Shown in pieces: positions 40,859-51,082 of a DNA stretch of 64,000 nucleotides. Made by a program: the position numbers and the translations under genes. Under the pieces are notes generated by a model. It ran no database searches, had not been told where the DNA came from, and worked only from the letters and a program-made list of their open reading frames with translations. Positions within the stretch are counted from its first letter, which is position 1. Each line of letters opens with the position of its first letter. The DNA comes from Asparagopsis taxiformis (Eukaryota > Rhodophyta > Florideophyceae > Bonnemaisoniales > Bonnemaisoniaceae): NCBI GenBank assembly GCA_030407315.1, contig JALQPE010002385.1, forward strand, positions 1-64,000, written 5' to 3'.

Positions 40859-41995
40859 CTACCGAAAAGTTGAGGGCTTTTGTAGACGGGGCTCCAGACC
40901 AGCGAGGGAGAGTTCGGCACGCGAGTTCTCTCTGCTCATCAACAAACTGTTGCTTGTTGCCACATCCTTCAACGACTTTTCGGCAGAACTAGACAACGGG
41001 ATCGGCTGGTCGAGCTTAACTTTGTACAAATCTTGATCGTCCATAACTGGAATTGGGTTGAACGATTTGGCTTTGATGAAAACAATGCCAGCAATGACGC
41101 CCAAAGTGACGCCCACCCAGCCAGAAATGGAAATGTGCATGTCGAAGAGGAAAAGTGAGAAGAGAATAATTGGAACCTTATTGAGTCCACCGATAAAGGA
41201 GAGGGTGGAACCATTGGTGAGTGCAATGGTCCAAAAGGCGGATGCACACACGGCGGTTGTCAAAAAGCCGGACAGGAAGTAGGCGGTTATAAACCATGTG
41301 GATTGAGTAGAAAGAGCAACAAAAACTTGTGGAAGTTCCCCAGACAGAGCGGACATTGGTAGAATGGGAATAATTGATAAAAGGTTCGAATGAAATGTCT
41401 TATCAAGTGCGGAAACTTCGGGGTCTCGGAGAAATATGCGGAGGGAGGCGAGATACGCCACGTTGGCCAGCACATTCATTGCGGCCCAGGCGTAGCCAAT
41501 GGCGGAGTACTCGAGATCGTTTATAGCGGTGACGAAGGCGGACAGAACGATGAGGAGCATTGATAGGTATACACGGATGGAAAATTGGTCGCCAAAATAA
41601 ACACGTTCGAATAGAGTGACGAACATCGGGCCGAGCGACTTCCACACAGTGAGAACGGGCAGGTTAACGTAGCGCAAACTTTGGGCGTTTGTGAAAATGA
41701 ATAGAACGAAGAAGAGAATAGGAACTGTCATGCTTCTTGAGAGAGATCTAGAGAAGAGCCCGGAGCGGGTCCAGCCCATGAGGCGGCTGAAGGTAATGAG
41801 GAGCACAGAAATGATGTTTTGGAAGGCAAGAGTGAACCAGGGATAATGGAATTTGGCATGGGAAAAGACAATCTTGTTCATGATTGTGACGCTGGATGCT
41901 GCGGATGCATAGCAAATGCAGGCATTGATAGCGGAGCGTTTATTCATGTAAGTGGAGAACATGTGCGAAGGTGAAGACTTGATGCGAGCGGCCAT
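40859..41995 (-). CDS. Nucleotide-sugar transporter, GDP-mannose (VRG4/GONST) type
   Basis: 378 residues with about ten hydrophobic segments, the drug/metabolite-transporter fold. 'ASSVTIMNKIVF', 'PWFTLAFQNIISVLLI', 'LRYVNLPVLTVWKSLGPMF' and 'GYAWAAMNVLANVAYL' lie in the first half. 'TLSFIGGLNKVPI' near residue 290 corresponds to the GALNK motif that binds the GDP moiety in Vrg4-type carriers. It would exchange GDP-sugar for GMP across the Golgi membrane and supply lumenal glycosyltransferases. The C-terminal 55 residues are cytosolic and not conserved. A match to GDP-mannose, GDP-fucose or GDP-galactose cannot be settled from sequence. Confidence 0.83.
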   Translation of the reverse strand: MAARIKSSPSHMFSTYMNKRSAINACICYASAASSVTIMNKIVFSHAKFHYPWFTLAFQNIISVLLITFSRLMGWTRSGLFSRSLSRSMTVPILFFVLFIFTNAQSLRYVNLPVLTVWKSLGPMFVTLFERVYFGDQFSIRVYLSMLLIVLSAFVTAINDLEYSAIGYAWAAMNVLANVAYLASLRIFLRDPEVSALDKTFHSNLLSIIPILPMSALSGELPQVFVALSTQSTWFITAYFLSGFLTTAVCASAFWTIALTNGSTLSFIGGLNKVPIILFSLFLFDMHISISGWVGVTLGVIAGIVFIKAKSFNPIPVMDDQDLYKVKLDQPIPLSSSAEKSLKDVATSNSLLMSRENSRAELSLAGLEPRLQKPSTFR

Positions 41996-43299
41996 TGGGA
42001 AAAACTGTTGGTGTTGTTTCGTTTCGTTCCGGTTCGCGATGTGATGTGATGCTTAGCGTCTGTTGTAGCGGTGGAGCAATAGCGGTGGGTCAACTTGGGC
42101 TACGTCTGGAATCACTTTGTTAAAGTCATTTTATTATTGTTGGACGAGTTTGACTTTGTCGAAGTGACGATGGCTTGTCGACAACGATTTGGTGGTATTT
42201 GCTGACGGCGGGTTGACGCAATTTTCTGAGTCAAGGCGAGTGAAAATTGCGTACGAGCAGTTGAGTAATTAAATTTATGAGAAAGAAATTCAATTTAGAT
42301 ACGGACGACAGGCTGTCCAAAAAAGGTAAGGCGAACAACGAGCACGCGTGGGAATACACGTGGGCGGAGAATTGAATATAATTGTGTAATTTGGCGGCCA
42401 AAGATGTGCACGCCACGTGTGAGTGTAGCGACGGCGGGGACGAGGCGAGCAACATTTGTTTCATTGAGAGAGATCGGCGGCCGGCTCACGAGTGGGGGCA
42501 TCAGACAGCGAACGGTTGTTGAAAACGACGAGCAACTGTCGGAGGCTATCTCGCATCGGTTGGGCGCACTCGACCAAGCTATCTTACTCATACGGTCCTC
42601 TTCAACGCACTGGGCTATTTTTGAGTGCGACGGACAGCGCGCACACACGAGAGGCACACAGTGGCGCTGGTGTAAAACGGATGATGCGTTGGGTCGCGTT
42701 GAAGAGGAATAAAAAAGCGGAGCGGTGCCAACGCAATGATCAGCACGCAGGGTTTGTCGAGTCTGGCAGTTTGGTCGGCTGCATTGCTGAGAGTGAGTGC
42801 AGCCGAGTTGCTGTGGTCTGCACGTTTACCAAAAGGTGAATTAGATCTGGGAGCCGATGGCGACGGCACGGTGCACACGGCGTCGAGCGTCGTCGTCGAT
42901 GCCATGATGAAAGTTTCCGCCATTGCCGTCTAAAGAAGATGCTTGTGGAAGGGAGCGCTTTACTGCGATTAAAACGTGTGCGCGGCATGGGCGCGTTGCG
43001 TTGACAGGCGGCATGTGTTACAAGCAATGCAAGGCGGTGCGAAGGTAGAACAATATTGTTCGATGGAAGAGGACCAGCTCCCCAAGTTGGATGCAGCACG
43101 CAAACGACGAAAAGTGGCAGCACATGAATTGACATGCGCTCGACATTACAGTTTATGATATCCTGTACACGCGCCGTGTGCGCCGTGTTGAAGCTTTTAC
43201 TTATTGTACCGCTGCTGCTATTGCCACGCCCTTCGCATAAATATAAACCGCAGCGCAACACCGACAGCACACATTGTATCCGCCCGCATCGCTCCCATC
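41996..43299. other. Intergenic; possible small split gene on the minus strand
   Basis: 1.3 kb between divergent genes. A minus-strand frame from the ATG at 42923 (MAETFIMASTTTLDAVC...) and another at 42657-42295 look weakly coding. A third stretch 'LVECAQPMRDSLRQLLVVFNN' (about 42565) follows an AG. I could not join them into a convincing spliced gene. Confidence 0.3.
43242..43247 (+). promoter_or_regulatory. TATA box candidate
   Basis: TATAAA within ATAAATATAAACC, 53 bp before the ATG at 43300. The spacing leaves a short leader of about 25 bases, typical of compact genomes. Confidence 0.45.
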
Positions 43300-44250
43300 A
43301 TGGACCCGCACACCCTAACCATAACTCTTCCTCCATCCTCAACTCGTCGTCGACAGCTCACTCTAACCCTTCACATCCCCGCCCTTCATCTCACAAAGAC
43401 TACAGACACCTTCCAGCCACCATTTCCGCCGACGACCGCTCTAACGCTACCCGCCTGTCCGCCGCAAACCGCCCTCCATCTGACACTGCACACTGCCCTC
43501 ACATCCTACACTACCGTTATTCTCGCCTCGGCCCTCAAGGTCACTCCAGTAGTACTCAACTTTCCGCTCCAGCCGCTGCTCCTGCACGCCGAACCGTGTG
43601 TGCCCGAACTCATCACCCATGTGTCGCACATCCGCATCGGCAGTCGCGGCCTGCTCAATGCGCCCGTGTGTCGTCGCGCCTTCAATCCGCACATCGTGCT
43701 GAGTCGTATGCGCCCCGACGGCTCGTGGGCGCCCTTTTGTCGTGCCGCTCCACGCGCAGAAGTGGCCGGCAGCATTGTGTCGTACGCACCCATGGATGCC
43801 GATAGCACCGCTGTGAGAATCGACGCTTTTCGCGTCGGCAAGTGGCGCGAGAAACTGGTCGGTAGCGCACACTTTTCACTCGCCTACCTCATGGCGCGTC
43901 GGCAGGGCGCAATGTTCTCGCTGAAATTGCGTGGTGTGCGCACCGGCTATTGTGCCGTGCGCAAATGTGAACTGGGTAAAGTGGAGAGTCGCTTCGTACT
44001 TGACGTGTTCTTCTATGCAGCGGCGGCAACAACGGACGAATTGGGACTGGTCATGGACGACAATGCGTCGGTATCTATGGAACATGTGTTGCGATCGAGA
44101 ACGGAATCCATGATGGACGGGAGCAGACGAAGAAGCGGCAAAGTCGCAGGTTCTTCCTTGTTGCAGAGAGCATTGCCGAGAGCGGCGACCTTGTTGAAAC
44201 CGTTTAGAACTGTATCGAGCGCGGCGGACGAATGGAAGGCGGCGAGGTAA
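43300..44250 (+). CDS. C2-like domain protein
   Basis: 316 residues from the ATG at 43300; the frame is open upstream. The first 90 residues are rich in T, L and P with beta-strand patterns. The middle resembles the second C2 domain of copines: 'NPHIVLSRMRPDGSWAPFCRA' (compare the 'dGsW..v.RTE' turn), 'AVRIDAFRVGKWREKLVGSAHFSLAYL' and 'RFVLDVFFYAAAA' as the last strand. No clear run of Ca2+-binding aspartates was seen, so lipid binding may be Ca-independent. There is no VWA domain, so it is not a full copine. The C-terminal 80 residues are Ser/Arg-rich. Confidence 0.55.
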   Translation: MDPHTLTITLPPSSTRRRQLTLTLHIPALHLTKTTDTFQPPFPPTTALTLPACPPQTALHLTLHTALTSYTTVILASALKVTPVVLNFPLQPLLLHAEPCVPELITHVSHIRIGSRGLLNAPVCRRAFNPHIVLSRMRPDGSWAPFCRAAPRAEVAGSIVSYAPMDADSTAVRIDAFRVGKWREKLVGSAHFSLAYLMARRQGAMFSLKLRGVRTGYCAVRKCELGKVESRFVLDVFFYAAAATTDELGLVMDDNASVSMEHVLRSRTESMMDGSRRRSGKVAGSSLLQRALPRAATLLKPFRTVSSAADEWKAAR

Positions 44251-44518
44251 CAGCGATTGGACGTGAGCGCCACACAATGCCAGCCATGTTTCTGCCGCGA
44301 ATCGTGTTTATGAAACGATTCACGGAGCGCGTGTGCTCCAGCTCAGCATCTCTGCAACCCTTGAATAATATTTCGATTTTTCGGACCCGACACGTGTGTG
44401 CCTCTCCCTTTGCATTGCCAAATGTTATCTTGCTGCAATTCTAACGACCTCAACTTGTTTATCTTCGCCCCATATCCACTTTTCCCTCTATCCTCCAATG
44501 TCTCACTAAACGTTCACA

Positions 44519-45772
44519 ATGGCAAGATCTCGATACGATCGTCATGCAATCTCCAGAAAAAAGCGCAAACACCGCAATTCCCCTTTCAAATCCCTCCAAT
44601 TCGCACTCTCCCTTCTCCTCTTTATTGCTTCATCCGCTTTCTTCCTTCGCCAATTCATCACACCCGAGGCCATCCGTCGCACAAACTCAAACCCACGTCC
44701 ATCCACTCGCTACCATCGTCCGCAAACAACATTTACAAAGCCACGAAACTGGTTCCCAACCGTCACCTATACTGATCCCAGACCCATTTCTGTCACAGCC
44801 AATTTGCCCGCTATTCTGCAACTGTCCAACACTGAGCCCGACCCATTCAAACCGCTTTCCCTTGACAATATTCCCGACGGTCCCTTCCCACTTCCACCAC
44901 TTGTGGACGCCTCCATAGCTGCCTCCTCGTACAACGCGTCCGCACCCACCGAAACTGCCGGCTCGTCCTGGACCGCTTCGCTTGCCCAGGGCATCATTTC
45001 CGCACTGCCGCTGCATTGGCGTGCCGAAGTGGTACACGCAGTACCGAAAAAGGACGCCGTGGGTGCGGCACCACCGTCCGATGAATCACCCAATTCCATT
45101 TTTACAGCTCGCCGGAAGGGCGCGTGGATGGGCTGTTCACGCCCGTTTCATCTCGTTTGCAAAGGTGTATATCGCGCGATTAAGATTACAGATTCCATTC
45201 ACGTGCTCGACTTGGCCTGTCAAAATAACATTGGCTGGATGCCGCACATTGTACAGAAATTGCGTATGGAGTTTCGACTCGTGCAACTCACATGTGCTGT
45301 AAAAAGCGATGACATGATTGAATCGCTAAGAATGTCCTATTCGGCAGTTGACAATATCAAGTTTGTGAGACTGGATCCGTTTACTCAACAGTTTCCAAAC
45401 GGTACCGATATGGTTGTTGCGTATCGCTTTTTAGAACATGAAAACTTAATTCGCGCAATGAGATTGTTCAAGAACATCAAAGCAAGTCGCTCAGTTAATT
45501 TTCTCACCACTGAGTCGTTTATCGATGAGGAGAATATACCAAAGAGAATTGAACGACCAGGCGGCAGGGCAGAATTTGTATTGAGACTGAACACGGGCGC
45601 GCCTCCATTTTCGTTTCCACCACCCACATTCGAATACGAGAATGACGATGAGAATCCAGAATCGGTCCCAATGCAAATCAGTACAGTCAAAGTGGAAGAG
45701 ATCTTTGCGGAAAAATTGACACCCAGTATGGAGGATCTTATCGATCCCAGGAAGCGCCATGTTCAAGAATAG
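44519..45772 (+). CDS. Type II membrane SAM-methyltransferase-like protein
   Basis: 417 residues. A basic tail (MARSRYDRHAISRKKRKH) precedes one TM helix at about residues 27-45 ('LQFALSLLLFIASSAFFL'), then a Pro/Ser/Thr-rich stem of roughly 130 residues, then a globular part. There 'IHVLDLACQNNIGWMPHIVQKL' resembles motif I of class I methyltransferases as found in some sugar-modifying Golgi enzymes (a D-x-x-C-G-x-W-M-type site), and 'KFVRLDPFTQQFPNGTDMVVAYRFLEH' would cover motifs III-IV. The usual glycine triad is weak, so activity is uncertain. The topology points to the Golgi, and O-methylation of matrix galactans is a possible role. Confidence 0.55.
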   Translation: MARSRYDRHAISRKKRKHRNSPFKSLQFALSLLLFIASSAFFLRQFITPEAIRRTNSNPRPSTRYHRPQTTFTKPRNWFPTVTYTDPRPISVTANLPAILQLSNTEPDPFKPLSLDNIPDGPFPLPPLVDASIAASSYNASAPTETAGSSWTASLAQGIISALPLHWRAEVVHAVPKKDAVGAAPPSDESPNSIFTARRKGAWMGCSRPFHLVCKGVYRAIKITDSIHVLDLACQNNIGWMPHIVQKLRMEFRLVQLTCAVKSDDMIESLRMSYSAVDNIKFVRLDPFTQQFPNGTDMVVAYRFLEHENLIRAMRLFKNIKASRSVNFLTTESFIDEENIPKRIERPGGRAEFVLRLNTGAPPFSFPPPTFEYENDDENPESVPMQISTVKVEEIFAEKLTPSMEDLIDPRKRHVQE

Positions 45773-45884
45773 TGGAACTGCTGCGTAAACTACTTGCAAA
45801 CATTGGAATGAAACAATAGAGATTCGTCAGCCCATAAACATTTATTCGAAATGAGCGTCGCTTTATAGCATCGTCGACTGATAT

Positions 45885-46100
45885 TTAGGATTTGCGGGTG
45901 TGTGCTGCACTCTTTTCAATCATCTGCGTCATGTAGCTGGAGGCTTCCTCTTTCATTTGATCGACCGCTTTCAAAATTCCTTCCAAACCTTGCTGGCGTT
46001 CCACGCTTTGGTGACGTTGCCAGCTGGTAGGATTGTCAGCGTTGGTGGTGTTGATAGAGTGAGAAAGGTTGAGGTCAGTAGACGATTTGTTCGCGTCCAT
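45885..46100 (-). CDS. Small protein, possible GON7-like KEOPS subunit
   Basis: 71 residues from the ATG at 46100. The N-terminal half is polar and disordered. The second half 'GLEGILKAVDQMKEEASSYMTQMIE' would form one amphipathic helix. The spacing 'LxGLLxxVxQMK' resembles my memory of the GON7 subunit of the KEOPS tRNA-modification complex, a very small and poorly conserved protein. The gene stands alone between a methyltransferase-like and a dehydrogenase gene. A chance frame is possible, but composition and helix look like real coding sequence. Confidence 0.4.
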   Translation of the reverse strand: MDANKSSTDLNLSHSINTTNADNPTSWQRHQSVERQQGLEGILKAVDQMKEEASSYMTQMIEKSAAHTRKS

Positions 46101-46364
46101 AGCGAAAGAAGTGAGCTGTCACGTTTGTGGCGATTCGTTCAACGTGGACGAGGCAAGTTGAGTTATCATCGACTTGCACCACTATACTCAAATTCAGTCA
46201 AAGAACACGTATAAAATAATTATATTTCATTCCCCCAAATAGTCTTTGAATTGAATTCGTCCGCGTATCGGTCCTCGTCATCCACAAGAGTCAGCGAATA
46301 AGTTGCTCAGGGAGGCAGACGCGATAACCAAGACCTATTCATTCCACTCTCCATTGTCACCAAC

Positions 46365-47891
46365 ATGCAATATCTTCGATGTGTTGCCTCTTTTAAATCG
46401 CCTCCAACGAATTGTCGATCCCGCCTATTTTCGGCGCTGCCATTGGAGCGTGATTCACGTTTCAAGACGCTCTCCGCGCTCGACCTGCAGCATTTTCAGA
46501 ATCTAATTGGCGAATCCAACGTCATTTCAAATGATGAGGATCTCAAGCCATTCAACGACGACTGGATGGGGCGCTACTCCGGTACCTCCAAACTCGCCTT
46601 GAGGCCAAAGTCGGTCGATGAGGTTGCGCAAATTATGCAGTACTGTAATAACCATCGTATTGCCGTTGTACCACAAGGTGGTAATACTGGTCTTGTTGGT
46701 GGAAGCGTCCCTGTTTTCGATGAGGTCATTTTATCTCTGGCTGGTTTGAACCAAATTGAATCGTTCGATCAAGCATCAGGTGTTGTCGTGACGCAAGCTG
46801 GCGTAGTTTTAGAAGCGCTCGATAATTTCGTTGGTGAAAAGGGTTACAGAGTGCCCTTAGATCTCGGTGCCAAAGGAAGCTGCCATATTGGTGGAAATGT
46901 TGCAACTAATGCTGGTGGATCTCGCTTTATCCGTTATGGTTCCCTGAAAGGAAGTGTACTCGGCATGGAAGCAGTTCTTCCAGATGGCAGAATTCTTGAT
47001 ACCCTCACTACTCTACGGAAGGATAATACAGGCTACGATCTCAAGCAGCTGATGATTGGAGCTGAAGGTACACTTGGCATCATCACTAGAGTGGCGATTG
47101 CATGTCCCATTAAGAGCAGCAGTGTAGATACTGTGATCTTGAAAGTTAATGACTTTGACAAGGTTACTTCTTTGCTTGTGCGCGCAAAGGAGAAGCTCGG
47201 GGAAATTTTGTCTGCATACGAATTTATGGATACAGAAAGTGTGGATCTTGCAGTGAAGCACCTCTCGCATGTATCTAACCCTATGGCTTGCGATGAATCA
47301 GGTGAAACATCGCCAGAAGGATCTGGAATGGTTCTTATCGAGTGTGCTGGCAGCAACGCAGATCACAACCGTGAAAAGTTGGAGTCTTTCCTGGAGTCCG
47401 TTTTCGAAGAGGGTATGGTGGAGGATGGTGTTATAGCAGAAAGTGAAACGCAGAGTGCAGCGTTGTGGGAACTTCGAGAAAGTTTACCAGAAGCCGTTAT
47501 CAAGGCTGGGAAAGGTGGTACTTTGAAGTACGATGTCAGCCTTCCGCTTAGTTCTTTCTACGATGCAATTCGAATTGCTCGCGAAAGAGTGAGTGGTATT
47601 GATGGCGTAAATATCGTAGGTTGGGGACACATTGGAGATGGAAACTTGCACTTGAATGTTGCAATAGACGAGCGCTCGGATGTTGAACAGGTGACAAATC
47701 TACTCGAGCCATGGATTTACCAGTTCGTCTCAACACATCGGGGAAGTGTAAGTGCAGAGCATGGACTGGGTCAGATGAAAGCTTACGCGATCGGATATTC
47801 GAAGACTTCTACTGCGATTGATGTAATGCGAACGTTGAAGAGCGCTTTAGACGTGAACGGGATTTGCAATCCATATAAAGTCTTTCCCTAA
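46365..47891 (+). CDS. D2HGDH: D-2-hydroxyglutarate dehydrogenase, mitochondrial
   Basis: 508 residues from the ATG at 46365. The first 40 residues are basic with few acidic residues, as in a mitochondrial presequence. The FAD-binding PCMH domain carries 'VVPQGGNTGLVGGSVPVFDEVILSL', 'LGAKGSCHIGGNVATNAGGSRFIRYGSL' and 'GYDLKQLMIGAEGTLGIIT' (landmarks). The C-terminal oxidase domain has 'VGWGHIGDGNLHLNV' (metal-binding histidines) and 'HRGSVSAEHGLGQMK'. The enzyme oxidises D-2-hydroxyglutarate to 2-oxoglutarate, passing electrons to the ETF system. Motifs match D2HGDH better than D-lactate dehydrogenase, but the two families are close. Confidence 0.9.
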   Translation: MQYLRCVASFKSPPTNCRSRLFSALPLERDSRFKTLSALDLQHFQNLIGESNVISNDEDLKPFNDDWMGRYSGTSKLALRPKSVDEVAQIMQYCNNHRIAVVPQGGNTGLVGGSVPVFDEVILSLAGLNQIESFDQASGVVVTQAGVVLEALDNFVGEKGYRVPLDLGAKGSCHIGGNVATNAGGSRFIRYGSLKGSVLGMEAVLPDGRILDTLTTLRKDNTGYDLKQLMIGAEGTLGIITRVAIACPIKSSSVDTVILKVNDFDKVTSLLVRAKEKLGEILSAYEFMDTESVDLAVKHLSHVSNPMACDESGETSPEGSGMVLIECAGSNADHNREKLESFLESVFEEGMVEDGVIAESETQSAALWELRESLPEAVIKAGKGGTLKYDVSLPLSSFYDAIRIARERVSGIDGVNIVGWGHIGDGNLHLNVAIDERSDVEQVTNLLEPWIYQFVSTHRGSVSAEHGLGQMKAYAIGYSKTSTAIDVMRTLKSALDVNGICNPYKVFP

Positions 47892-48403
47892 GAATTGTAA
47901 ATTATCTTTGCGGCCATGAAGTACTCTAATGCGAAGCCGCTATAACTTGCCGATATCGACCTCCGTTTACTGTTATTCTGTTTGGAGGTAAGCACTTGCA
48001 ATGATTGCAAACGCATGCAACGTACATATCGGGGGATTTCGCTCTCATCGTCTATCATGTCACTATTTTTATAGAATTTGTACCCACTCACAATGTCACG
48101 GTCATCGTTCAGATACACAGGAATGGGAACAATTTGCATGGCAATCAACGCAAACTATGTTCCTTTCAGACAATGAGGGGTTTGTCAAGACGCTGCCGCT
48201 TGCGGCTTCGCGATGATTAGCTAGCATAGTATTTTGGCGCGCATCTGTTTTTGAGTTAATTTTCCATTAGAATTTAAAAGATCGTAGTGGTCTTTATTGC
48301 AAAATGTGTGGGCGTTTAGTTGATCCATTCTTTGTCCAACGATTCGGTTTTCTTCTTTTCAGAGGTCCAAGCTCCTGCGCTCGAACATCAAACGCTATTG
48401 AAT
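47892..48403. other. Intergenic, ARP4 5' region
   Basis: 510 bp. A pyrimidine tract ending TTTTCTTCTTTTCAG just before 48362 looks like a 3' splice site, so the ARP4 leader may contain an intron. Confidence 0.4.
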
Positions 48404-49759
48404 ATGTATCAAGTGGAGGGAACTGTTCCCAGCGTTGTGATTGACGCAGGATCACATACCTTGAAAGGTGGAACTGCCGGAGAAGACCTTCCGCATATCC
48501 TCATCCCATCTGTTCTGGCCCGCGAATTGGAAACCTCCGAAAGTGAGCAAGGTTCTACGAAGCCCAAGTATAAAAAGACGTCAGCAGGAGAGTATGCTGT
48601 GAAAGTGCGAAGAGACAACGTCGATGTTGCTACTCCTTTTGGTTCGGATGGGCTCGTAGAAAATTGGGATCTGTTCGAAACTCTGCTTGGGCACACACTA
48701 CGAAATGAAATGCGGGTTGAGACGCGAGAAAATGCCCTACTATTCGCGGAGCCCAACCACAATGGGCGCAAGGCTCGTGAGCGAATTGCAGAAATGATCT
48801 TTGAAAAGTTTGAGGTGCCCGCAGTCTATCTCGCCCGCACAGCCGTTCTAGCAGCGTATGCGAATGGCAGAACGACCGGTATTGTTCTCGATGTTGGCTA
48901 CTCGGGAACGAGTGCTGTACCCGTTGAGGATGGCGCCATTGTAAAGAACAAGTTCATCAGATCTGCAGCTGGAGGTCGTGCGTTAAATGATGCTTTGAGT
49001 GCCCATTTGCGAAAGGAAAGCATCAAGTTGCGTCCGCTGTGGTCGTATAAACGCACCATTACTGGAACCGAGGGGATGGATGAAGATACAATGGTCAGAA
49101 AGTCGAAGATTGAGGAACTTTCTTTCCCCGGCACCACGTCATCATTTGAGAAGTACTCTTACATGGGACTTCTTGAGGAGGTTAAAGCAAGTCTATGCGT
49201 TGTACATGAGAATCCATCGATCGACCTCACATCGCTTCCGGTTGCTTCTGACATATTTGAGCTTCCAGATGGCAACACAATTGAAATGGGCAAAGAACGA
49301 TTTGCACTAACGGAGAATACTTTGTTTTCGAATCTTCCACACATTTCTACTGAGACTAGTCTAGACACGAGGCTATCGTACGTCAACCAATTCATGAGCG
49401 GCTCAAGACAAAACGGTGGTTCAGCAAACCAGCCAAAGCATTCTGATGGATTGGCTGGTCTTGTAATCGATGCAATCCGACTGTGTGACGCGTCAGTGCA
49501 TAGAGATATGTATGCTGGTGTTTGTCTCACTGGAGGAACTTCTGACATGGGCGGTTTATTTGAACGACTGAGTTTTGGACTCCTCGCCAAGTATCATAAA
49601 GTACGTGTGCTGGCGGCAACAGGAAGTCATGAACGTAAGTATTGCGCTTGGACGGGTGGAAGCATTCTGGCGACATTCTCTGAATTTCAGAAGATGTGGT
49701 TCTCGCGCAGCGAATACGATGAAAATGGCTCATCGTTTGTTCACAGAAAGTGTCAATAG
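48404..49759 (+). CDS. ARP4: Actin-related protein 4 (nuclear ARP)
   Basis: 451 residues from the ATG at 48404. Actin-fold landmarks: 'VVIDAGSHTLKGGTAGED' (phosphate 1 loop), 'LFETLLGHTLRNEM', 'TGIVLDVGYSGTSAVPVEDG' (phosphate 2) and 'GVCLTGGTSDMGGLFERL' (adenosine loop). The end, 'AWTGGSILATFSEFQKMWFSRSEYDENG', is the family C-terminus. 'SAAGGRALNDALSAHL' and the insertion around residues 45-70 match ARP4/BAF53, a subunit of INO80, SWR1 and NuA4 chromatin complexes. A possible 3' splice site lies 42 bp upstream, so the leader may be spliced. The protein could begin earlier if an upstream exon codes. Confidence 0.88.
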   Translation: MYQVEGTVPSVVIDAGSHTLKGGTAGEDLPHILIPSVLARELETSESEQGSTKPKYKKTSAGEYAVKVRRDNVDVATPFGSDGLVENWDLFETLLGHTLRNEMRVETRENALLFAEPNHNGRKARERIAEMIFEKFEVPAVYLARTAVLAAYANGRTTGIVLDVGYSGTSAVPVEDGAIVKNKFIRSAAGGRALNDALSAHLRKESIKLRPLWSYKRTITGTEGMDEDTMVRKSKIEELSFPGTTSSFEKYSYMGLLEEVKASLCVVHENPSIDLTSLPVASDIFELPDGNTIEMGKERFALTENTLFSNLPHISTETSLDTRLSYVNQFMSGSRQNGGSANQPKHSDGLAGLVIDAIRLCDASVHRDMYAGVCLTGGTSDMGGLFERLSFGLLAKYHKVRVLAATGSHERKYCAWTGGSILATFSEFQKMWFSRSEYDENGSSFVHRKCQ

Positions 49760-50073
49760 CGGTGAACTTTTCATAGGTTGTAAAGTATGGAATGTAAATA
49801 TGAAGCAGTTGATATATGTCCATGGATGTCGCTAGTTTACAAAGAGACAAAAGCTTTGCGGTGCTGTGCTGTGCTGCGCTCGCGTAACATGTATGAATTG
49901 ATTCGAATCAAGTCAGTTTGAGATACACAACAACAGAGGGTGGAAAGCTTGCAGCGCATCAACACCATGTTCTAAGCCGTTCCGGCACACACGACTGGAT
50001 TGCGCATTGTGGAAAATGGGGTGAGGTTCGAATTAAGCGAGGATATATAATCTATAAAGTGGGGGTAAGAGAA
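49760..50073. other. Intergenic between convergent genes
   Basis: 313 bp between the ARP4 and ARL8 stops. No gene; 'GTGCTGTGCTGTGCTG' near 49861-49876 is a short repeat. Confidence 0.4.
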
Positions 50074-50794
50074 TCAACTTTTGGTTTTTGCCGTTTGGTC
50101 CTCATCGAGGGCTGACGTTTGAGCAGAAGTTACAAGAGCGGCTGCAGTAGAAGCAGATGATTTCTTCGATCCGTGGTCAATGAGCCATTGCAGCGTGACA
50201 TCAATGTTGGTGCTATTCTTGGCGGAGATGGAATATACGGAGACATCATGATTGTTAATATCCTTCAAACCAAATATATCCACAAGTTCATCAATATCCT
50301 TCACAGCACCCGGCAGGTCACTCTTGTTCGCAAGAACGAGTACAGGAATGCCGTCCAGAGCGCGGCGCGACAAAATATCCTGCAGTTCTACACGTGCTGT
50401 TTCGAAGCGGTCTTCGTCCGCTGCATCCACAACAAAAACAACGGCTGATACTCCACGACAGTAGCGTTCCCACATAGTACGAAAGCGTGCCTGACCTCCC
50501 AAATCCCACATTTTGAGCGTGACACCGCCCTTTTGAACGCGACGCATGTTGAATCCTACGGTAGGAATTCGATCATCTGTAAAGTCTCCGGTTGAGATGA
50601 GGTTCACCAACGTTGTCTTTCCAGCATTCTGGAGGCCAAGAATTGTGAGTTCCATTTCCTGCTGGAAAAACAAACTGTTTTGTATGTCACAAATGGTCAG
50701 ACAACAACCTTACACGGTACATAGCTAAAAATGTGAATGCAGCGACTTACTTTTGAAGCCATTCGAGAATGCTTTGCCACAGTGTGGAGAACAT
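50074..50794 (-). CDS. ARL8: ARL8-type small GTPase (two exons)
   Basis: Exon 1 (50794-50751, 44 nt) encodes 'MFSTLWQSILEWLQ'; the intron is 50750-50675 (76 bp, GTAAGT...CTGAC...ACAG); exon 2 is 50674-50074. The 214-residue product begins like ARL8 proteins, with an amphipathic N-terminal helix running into 'LFFQQEMELTILGL'. GTPase motifs: 'GLQNAGKT' (P-loop), 'PTVGFNMR' (switch I), 'WDLGGQARF' (switch II), 'NKSD' and 'SAKN'. No N-terminal glycine for myristoylation, as in ARL8. ARL8 works in late-endosome/lysosome transport through kinesin linkage; in this alga it is likely vacuolar. The tail after residue 190 is extended and Ser/Ala-rich. Confidence 0.94.
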
Positions 50795-51082
50795 GATTCT
50801 TGGTGAAGAAGAGACGAATTGAGGTGAAGACGTTGGTAAGAACTTGGGGCGCAACAGACTTGCATCGGTGAATTATACCTTCCGTTGAGTCAGTGTCCTG
50901 TTGACAGCCTGTCCCACATAATGGCAATTATGATATATCCACATCAGCCAATCACATCACGAGAGCCTACGGCCGCATTGAGTGCCACAGCGTTGTCATC
51001 TCTTCCAAGTCGTTGTTTATTGCTTTCATTCGTTGCGGCATTTCTGCACCACAAGACCTCCCCCAATTCCTCTAGCTCCGAA

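Noticed and set aside
42295..42923. Small spliced minus-strand gene
   Set aside because: Three weakly coding pieces could not be joined with consistent splice sites and no family was recognised.
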